Shown piece by piece: positions 28,760 to 34,646 of a DNA stretch of 34,646 nucleotides. The notes beneath the pieces are model-generated. The model saw only the letters and a list, made by a program, of their open reading frames with translations. It was not told the DNA's origin and made no database searches. The stretch is from positions 1-34,646 of the forward strand of contig JABFWF010000067.1 in the NCBI GenBank assembly GCA_013362405.1. The letters run 5' to 3'. Position 1 is the stretch's first letter, and every line of letters begins with the position of its first letter. The position numbers and the translations under genes were made by a program. The DNA comes from Lysobacter sp. (lineage in GTDB: Bacteria > Pseudomonadota > Gammaproteobacteria > Xanthomonadales > Xanthomonadaceae).

Positions 28760-30079
28760 TCAGCCGACGGGGGCCGATCCGTGGTTTTCCGGCCCGATCG
28801 CCGCGAGCCTTGCCCACAGTCGCTCGAGGCACGGCGCGCCCGCCGCGCCTGGCGAGGTCCGCGCGGCCAGGCTGTCCTCCGGCGCACGCCGTTCCCAGCG
28901 GGCCGGGTCGGCCGCGGCGCGGTAGGCGTCACGGAACGGCATGCCGGACGCGGCCAGCTCCACCGCGAGGTCGGTCGCGTACATCGACGCGTCCAGCGCC
29001 TCGCGCATGCGCTCCGGTTGCCAGGCGAGCGCGCGCAGCAGGTCGGGCAGCAGGACGAGCGCTCCCAGGCCACGGCCGAAGCCGTGTACCAGCGCGCCCT
29101 TGCCGATCTGCAGGTCGCGGTGATAGCCGGACGGCAACGACAGCAGCTGCTCCACCTCGGCCTTCGCCGCCGCCACGCTGGCATAGCTGCCGCGCAGCAG
29201 CTCGACGACGTCGGGATTGCGCTTGTTCGGCATGATCGAACTGCCGGTCGTGTACTGCGCGGGCAGCGCGACGAAACCGAACTCCGCGCTGGTGAACAGG
29301 CTCACGTCCCACGCCAGCCGGCGCAGGTCGAGCATCGCGCTGCCGAGCGCCTCGAGCGCCGCCAGATCGAACTTGCCACGCGACAGCTGCGCGTACGACG
29401 GCGACACCTGCAGCCGCGCGAAGCCGAGCGCCTGCGTGGTATGCGCGCGGTCGAGCGGCAGGTTGACGCCGTAACCCGCGGCGGTGCCGAGCGGATTGGC
29501 GTCGATCCATCCGCGCGTGTGCGCGGCCCGCTCGGCATCGTCGATGAACGCCTCCGCCCAGCCCGTCCACCACATCCCCGCCGACGACACCACCGCGCGC
29601 TGCAGGTGGGTGTACCCGGGCATCGGCAGCATGGCCTCGGCATCGGCGCGTTGCAGCGCGACGGTCGCGGACTCGACCAGCAGCGCCTGCAGTTGCGCCA
29701 GCCGCTCCTTCAGCCACAGGCGCGTCGCCACCAGCACCTGGTCGTTGCGGCTGCGGCCGGCGTGGATCCGGCGACCGGCGTCGCCAAGCCGCTCGGTGAG
29801 CCGCGCCTCGATCGCCGAGTGCCCGTCCTCGTATCGCGCGTCGAGCACGAACGCGCCGTTGCGGAAATCGGCGGCGAGCGCGTCGAGTTCACGCTCGATG
29901 CCGGCAAGCTCGTCCGCGCCGAGCAGGCCGATGCGCTGCAATCCCTGCGCATGCGCGCGGCTGGCGGCGATGTCGTGGAGGAAGAACTCGCGGTCGAGCA
30001 GCACGTCGTCGCCGGCGAGGAAGGACTGGATGCGGGCATCGACCTCGACGCCCGGTTTCTGCCAGAGAAGGTCGCTCAT
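28760..30079 (-). CDS. argH: Argininosuccinate lyase
   Basis: [52 protein letters not shown]. Confidence 0.96.
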   Translation of the reverse strand: MSDLLWQKPGVEVDARIQSFLAGDDVLLDREFFLHDIAASRAHAQGLQRIGLLGADELAGIERELDALAADFRNGAFVLDARYEDGHSAIEARLTERLGDAGRRIHAGRSRNDQVLVATRLWLKERLAQLQALLVESATVALQRADAEAMLPMPGYTHLQRAVVSSAGMWWTGWAEAFIDDAERAAHTRGWIDANPLGTAAGYGVNLPLDRAHTTQALGFARLQVSPSYAQLSRGKFDLAALEALGSAMLDLRRLAWDVSLFTSAEFGFVALPAQYTTGSSIMPNKRNPDVVELLRGSYASVAAAKAEVEQLLSLPSGYHRDLQIGKGALVHGFGRGLGALVLLPDLLRALAWQPERMREALDASMYATDLAVELAASGMPFRDAYRAAADPARWERRAPEDSLAARTSPGAAGAPCLERLWARLAAIGPENHGSAPVG

Positions 30080-31041
30080 GCCGCACGCTCCGTGGGGATG
30101 CCGAGCAGTTCGTCGAAGCCGAACGCGCGGTTGAGGTTCTGCAGCGCCTGTGTCGCGGCGCCCTTGAGCAGGTTGTCGAGCGTGGCCACCACCACCAGCC
30201 TCCGCCCGTCGGCAGACAGCGTGAAGCCGCCCACTTCCGCGTGGTGCCGCCCCGCGATGCGACTGACCCATGGCGCCTCGTCGAGCACGCGCACCAGTGG
30301 CTCGGCGGCATAGGAAGCGCGATAGCGCGCCGCCACTTCGTCGCGGTCGAAGGCACGCGCCAGGTGCATGTTGGCGGTGATCGTCAGGCCGCGAAAATGC
30401 GGTGCGACATGTGGCATGAACTCGACGGCGAGCGCGAGCCTTTGCGAGACTTCGCGCTCGTGCACGTGGCCGGTGAGCGCGTAGGGCATCAGGTTGTCGC
30501 GCAACCTGCCAGGATCGTTCTTGTCGGACGGCGCGGTGCCCGCACCCGAATAGCCGGACACCCCGAAGCACTGCACCGGCCCCGCGAGCGCATCGCGCAT
30601 CGGGGCGATGGCGAACTGCATGGCGGTCGCATAGCAGCCGGGATTGGCGATGCGGCGACCCGGCGCAGCGTCTTCGCGCACCAACTCGGGCAGGCCGTAA
30701 TGCCAGCGTTCGTCGAAGCGATGGTCGGCCGACAGGTCGATGATGACGGGATCGACGCTTGCCCGGTCGAATGCCGCCACGCAAGCCGCGGCCTTGCCGT
30801 TGGGCAGCGCCAGCACCGCGGCATCGGCACCGAGCGTCGGCAGTTCGTCGTGCGGCGGCGCGCCGTAGCGCAGCTCGCCGGCGTAGTCGGCGACATGGTC
30901 GGCGACGCGCTGGCCCGCAAGCTCGCGCGAACAGACGTAGGCCAGCTCGAAACCGGGATGGCCGGCTAGCAGGCGGATCAGTTCCGCGCCAACGTAACCG
31001 CGCGCGCCGACGATGCCGACGATGTGCCGTTTCATGTTCAT
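30076..31041 (-). CDS. argC: N-acetyl-gamma-glutamyl-phosphate reductase
   Basis: [55 protein letters not shown]. Confidence 0.95.
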   Translation of the reverse strand: MNMKRHIVGIVGARGYVGAELIRLLAGHPGFELAYVCSRELAGQRVADHVADYAGELRYGAPPHDELPTLGADAAVLALPNGKAAACVAAFDRASVDPVIIDLSADHRFDERWHYGLPELVREDAAPGRRIANPGCYATAMQFAIAPMRDALAGPVQCFGVSGYSGAGTAPSDKNDPGRLRDNLMPYALTGHVHEREVSQRLALAVEFMPHVAPHFRGLTITANMHLARAFDRDEVAARYRASYAAEPLVRVLDEAPWVSRIAGRHHAEVGGFTLSADGRRLVVVATLDNLLKGAATQALQNLNRAFGFDELLGIPTERAA

Positions 31042-31649
31042 GCACCGTACCTGGCAAGCATCGCCTGCAGGTTGGCCTTCGCCTGCGGCCATTCCGCGTC
31101 GACGATCGAGAAGCAGACGGTGTCGCGCAGGCTGCCGTCCCGGTGGCGCATGTGGTTGCGCAGGATCCCGTCCTGCTTCGCGCCGATCCGCGCGATGGCC
31201 CGGCGGGAGGCGAGGTTCTGATGGCTGGTCTGCAATCCGACCGAGGCGCACCCCATGGCCTCGAAAGCATGCGCGAGCAGCAGCAGCTTGGCCTCGGTGT
31301 TGAGGCCGGTGCGCTGCACGCCGCGCGCGTACCAGGTATACCCGACCTGCACGCGCGGCACGGCCGGCGCGAGGTCGTAGTAGCGCGTCGTGCCGACCAC
31401 GCCGCCGGCGGCGTCACGCACCGCGAAGGCGAGGCAAGCGCCCGCGGCCTGTTGTTCCAGCGTGGCCTCGACGTAGGCGTCCATGTCCTCCGGACGCGGC
31501 ACGCTGGTGTACGAAAGCTCCCACAGACAGCCGTCGGCGGTGGCAGCGCGCAAGCCATCCGCATGCGCCAGCCGCAGCGGCTCGAGCGTCACGTGGTGGC
31601 CGCGCAGCTGCGGCGGTTCGCGCCAGGGATCGGAAGGCGTGGCGTGCAT
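31038..31649 (-). CDS. GNAT family acetyltransferase (RimJ/RimL-like) within the arg operon
   Basis: [19 protein letters not shown] ... [68 protein letters not shown]. Confidence 0.88.
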   Translation of the reverse strand: MHATPSDPWREPPQLRGHHVTLEPLRLAHADGLRAATADGCLWELSYTSVPRPEDMDAYVEATLEQQAAGACLAFAVRDAAGGVVGTTRYYDLAPAVPRVQVGYTWYARGVQRTGLNTEAKLLLLAHAFEAMGCASVGLQTSHQNLASRRAIARIGAKQDGILRNHMRHRDGSLRDTVCFSIVDAEWPQAKANLQAMLARYGA

Positions 31650-31652
31650 CGT

Positions 31653-32972
31653 TCAGTCCGTGAGGGTAGGAATGCGCGCGTCGCAGTGGGCGACGCAGCG
31701 CGCGATCGCATCGTAGCCGTCGAGGCCGTACCAGAAGACCTTCCAGCGCGGCTGCTTGAGGCAGCCGTCGCTCTCGGCGAAATAGAACGCGTTGACCGGA
31801 TTGCCGCGTCGCGAGCGCCAGAACAGCCGCGGCGTCTCCGCCCGCATCACCTGCCACACCGCGCGGCCCAGGCCCTCGCCCTGCGCCTCGTCCAGCACCG
31901 CGAACTTGTCGAGGTAGGGCATCCCCTCTTCCTCGGTCAGGATGACCGCCGCCCGGTAATGCTCGCTGACATAGGCACGCGACAACGGCGTGCGTTCGAA
32001 GTAGTCGGGCAGCAGGCGACGGCCGAACGCCGACTCGACGAGTTCGCCCAAGCGCGGCAGGTCGAGCTCGTCCCAGGATGTGGCGCGCAGCACGCGCTCG
32101 CCGCGCCGCACCAGCGTGCCGGATCCGGTGTGGGTGAACAGCTCGCGCGCCAGCTCGGACGGGCGCGTGATCGACACCGAGGACGACAACGGCAGCCGGT
32201 CGAGCAGCTGCGCGATCTGCTCCAACTTGAGCCGCATGCCGCCGTGCAGCCAGGGCTGCGCCAGCAACGTGTCGTATTCGGTCGACAGGTTGATCGAATC
32301 GATCACCCTCCCCTCGCCATCCAGGAGGCCGCCGGTGCCGGTGAGGAAGACGATCTTGTAGGGCTGCAGCGCCCGCACGAGCTCGTTGGCGGCGTAATCG
32401 GCATTCACGTTGAGGATCTGCCCGCCCGCGGTTTCGCCGAGGCTGGCGATGACCGGAATGGAGCCCGCCCGAAGCGCGGCTTCCACCGGCGCGAGGTGAA
32501 CGCCGCGCACTTCCCCGACCAACCCATACACCGCCGGGTCGATGCACTCGGCTTCGAACACGCCGGACACGATCGAGGTCGCGCGCGTGTCCTGCGCTTG
32601 CAGCGCCTCCACCAGGCGCAGATTCTGCGCATGGAACACGCGCCGCACCACCGCCAGCGCCTCCGGCGTGGTCACCCGCAGGCCGTTGACGGTGCGCTTG
32701 TCGATGCCCACGGCCTGCAGCTCCTCGTCGAGCTGCGGGCCGGCGCCGTGCAGCACGATCGGCGTCAGGCCGACGTCCTGCAGGAAGGCGAGCGAGGACA
32801 CCAGCGCATCGAGGTCGTCGCGCAACACCGCGCCGCCGACCTTGACCAGTGCGAAGCGCGCCGCATCCAGCTGCGAGAAGCGCTTGAGGTACTGCGCGAT
32901 TTCCTTCGCGCCGGACATGCTGGAAAGCAGCCGGACGATGGTCTGCCGCGTCTGCAGGTCGTGCACGGTCAT
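31653..32972 (-). CDS. argB: Bifunctional N-acetylglutamate synthase/kinase (NAGS-K)
   Basis: N-terminal kinase [47 protein letters not shown]-terminal vertebrate-like NAGS/GNAT (DUF619) domain [24 protein letters not shown]. Confidence 0.93.
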   Translation of the reverse strand: MTVHDLQTRQTIVRLLSSMSGAKEIAQYLKRFSQLDAARFALVKVGGAVLRDDLDALVSSLAFLQDVGLTPIVLHGAGPQLDEELQAVGIDKRTVNGLRVTTPEALAVVRRVFHAQNLRLVEALQAQDTRATSIVSGVFEAECIDPAVYGLVGEVRGVHLAPVEAALRAGSIPVIASLGETAGGQILNVNADYAANELVRALQPYKIVFLTGTGGLLDGEGRVIDSINLSTEYDTLLAQPWLHGGMRLKLEQIAQLLDRLPLSSSVSITRPSELARELFTHTGSGTLVRRGERVLRATSWDELDLPRLGELVESAFGRRLLPDYFERTPLSRAYVSEHYRAAVILTEEEGMPYLDKFAVLDEAQGEGLGRAVWQVMRAETPRLFWRSRRGNPVNAFYFAESDGCLKQPRWKVFWYGLDGYDAIARCVAHCDARIPTLTD

Positions 32973-34060
32973 GCCACGCCTCCGAGCATGCGTACGGCAG
33001 TGCCGGCGTAGCGCTGCAGCTGCTCGAGCGCCACCCATTCGCCGGCCGTGTGCGCCTGCGCGATGTCGCCCGGCCCGTAGACCAGCGCGGTCATGCCGGC
33101 GCGCGAGAACAGCGAGGCTTCCGTCCAGAAGTCGACCGCGTTGCCGATCGGCAGGCGCAGCTCGTCGGCGAGGTCGCGCGCGGCGAGGCGACGCGCCTCC
33201 GCCTCGGCGATGTCGCCCGCCGGCAGCGGTGGGCCGCGGAAGGTTTCCTGGTAGCGCTCCAGCTCGCCCGGTTCGGCGCAGCCGCCGAATTGCGCGTGCA
33301 GCACGTCGATGTCCTGCGAGGGCAGCGGACGGAAGCCGAAGCGGACTTCCGCGCTCGGCGCCACCATGTTCGCCTTGATGCCGCCCTCGATGCGGCCGAT
33401 GTTGAAGCGCAGGCCGGTCAGGCCGCCGAAACGCTGGTGCCGATGGCTCGCGGCAGCATCGAGCGCACGTGCGCCCCAGCGCATCGCGTGGTGCACCGCG
33501 CTGGCCTCGAGCGCCTGCGCGTCGGACGCGTGTCCGGCCGCGCCCTGGAAGCGCAGCAGCACCGAACTGATGCCGCGATGCGCGAGCACGGCTTCGCAGC
33601 CTGTCGGTTCGGCGACGATCACCTCGTCGAACGGGCGCGCTTCGCCGAGGAAGGCGGCGATGCAGCGCGCGTCGTTGGCTTCCTCGTCGGTGGAGAACAG
33701 GAACGCGGCATCGCCGCGCGTGCACTGCGCGGCCGCGATCAGGCCGGCCGCGGCGCCCTTGATGTCGCAGGCGCCGAGGCCGATCGCGCGATCGCCTTCG
33801 ACGCGCAGGCGCAACGGATCGTGGCCCCACTCCGGGGACGACGGCACCGTGTCCAGGTGCACGTTGAACAGCCGCCGCGGCGCGCCACGCACGGCCAGCA
33901 GCGACACCGCGCCGTCGCCGTGGTCGGTCAGCGTGCAGGCGAAACCGGGCAGCTGCACGCGCAGATAATCGAAGATGCCGCCGGTACCGATGGCACGCGG
34001 TGGGTTGCGGGTGTCGAAGGCGACGAGCGCTTCGAGGTGCTGGAGGGTCTGGTCGAGCAT
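32969..34060 (-). CDS. argE': N-acetyl-L-citrulline deacetylase (ArgE', M20 family)
   Basis: [54 protein letters not shown]. Operon context with NAGS-K and argG as in Xanthomonas. Confidence 0.88.
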   Translation of the reverse strand: MLDQTLQHLEALVAFDTRNPPRAIGTGGIFDYLRVQLPGFACTLTDHGDGAVSLLAVRGAPRRLFNVHLDTVPSSPEWGHDPLRLRVEGDRAIGLGACDIKGAAAGLIAAAQCTRGDAAFLFSTDEEANDARCIAAFLGEARPFDEVIVAEPTGCEAVLAHRGISSVLLRFQGAAGHASDAQALEASAVHHAMRWGARALDAAASHRHQRFGGLTGLRFNIGRIEGGIKANMVAPSAEVRFGFRPLPSQDIDVLHAQFGGCAEPGELERYQETFRGPPLPAGDIAEAEARRLAARDLADELRLPIGNAVDFWTEASLFSRAGMTALVYGPGDIAQAHTAGEWVALEQLQRYAGTAVRMLGGVA

Positions 34061-34103
34061 TCCAGGTTCTCGGGTGGGCGAAACTACGTTCGGACGGCGG
34101 TGG

Positions 34104-34646
34104 TCAACCGCCGCGGTTGATCTCGGCCCAGAGGGTGCTGCTCATGCCGAACAGCTTGATGAAGCCTTCCGCCTCTTCCACGCCCCAGTCCGCCGACTGC
34201 GCATAGGTCGCGCCCTTCGCATTTAGCAGGTGCGGCGAGCGCACCGCGACGGCGTCGACGCGACCGCCCGACGTTTCCAGCACCACCTCGCCGGAGACCA
34301 TGCGCTGGCTGGAAGCCAGGAACGCTTCGAGATCCGTCTTCAATGGATCGTGGAAGAAGCCTTCGTACACCAGCTCCACCCACTTGCGCGCGACCTCCGG
34401 CTTGAAGCGGTTCTGCTGCTTGGTCAGCACCGCCTCCTCCAGCGCGCGGTGCGCGGCCAGCAGCGCGGCCAGGCCCGGCGCCTCGTACACGATGCGGCCC
34501 TTCAGGCCGATGGTGGTGTCGCCGGTGTACAGGCCGCGACCGACACCGTAGGCGGCGAACAGCCCATTGAGCCGTGCCAGCAGCGGCGCGCCGGCCATCG
34601 GCTGGCCATCGAGCGCAACCGCCTCGCCGCGCTCGAAGCGCAGCGC
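34104..34646 (-). CDS. argG: Argininosuccinate synthase, C-terminal part (gene continues past the window end)
   Basis: [58 protein letters not shown] ... [36 protein letters not shown]. Confidence 0.92.
   Translation of the reverse strand, partial: ALRFERGEAVALDGQPMAGAPLLARLNGLFAAYGVGRGLYTGDTTIGLKGRIVYEAPGLAALLAAHRALEEAVLTKQQNRFKPEVARKWVELVYEGFFHDPLKTDLEAFLASSQRMVSGEVVLETSGGRVDAVAVRSPHLLNAKGATYAQSADWGVEEAEGFIKLFGMSSTLWAEINRGG

Noticed and set aside
30759-33011. 750-aa plus-strand ORF opposite the arg operon
   Set aside because: Shadow ORF over argC, GNAT and argB.
1-34646. CRISPR array, toxin-antitoxin, phage or transposon modules
   Set aside because: No regularly spaced repeats, transposase, integrase, or toxin/antitoxin-like gene pair recognised on either strand.

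Overview
The window is a GC-rich (~70%) chromosomal segment whose gene content and order look like Xanthomonadaceae (Lysobacter/Luteimonas/Xanthomonas-like). This is inferred from protein recognition; no search was run. The + strand, about 1-15.8 kb, carries: the C-terminus of a methylcrotonyl-CoA carboxylase biotin subunit; HMG-CoA lyase; a multi-PAS GGDEF-EAL protein; GNAT acetyltransferases; a secreted amidohydrolase; a coupled pair of unknown lipoproteins; a compact SDR / small membrane protein / EfpL / GNAT operon; tandem APC permeases; and the methionine-salvage block mtnB-mtnD-mtnC. The - strand, about 15.8-34.6 kb, carries: a secreted metallophosphoesterase; hisIE-F-A-H-B-C-D-G read 3' to 5'; a TrpR-like regulator (HisR-like); a histidine/aromatic ammonia-lyase-like gene coupled to hisS; and argH-argC-GNAT-argB(NAGS/K)-argE'-argG (truncated). 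A tRNA-Pro(CGG) with a terminator sits between hisS and argH. No CRISPR array, transposase, prophage or obvious defence island is visible, and most of the window is housekeeping metabolism. The observations I would follow up are: a 24-bp near-perfect palindrome abutting the hisR-like start codon; an ammonia-lyase with a Trp/Arg-rich insertion overlapping hisS by 4 bp; HisB lacking the E. coli-type zinc ligands; a GNAT overlapping efpL; a lipoprotein pair with a hairpin at the predicted mRNA 5' end; several palindromes overlapping predicted promoters; and apparently leaderless promoters.
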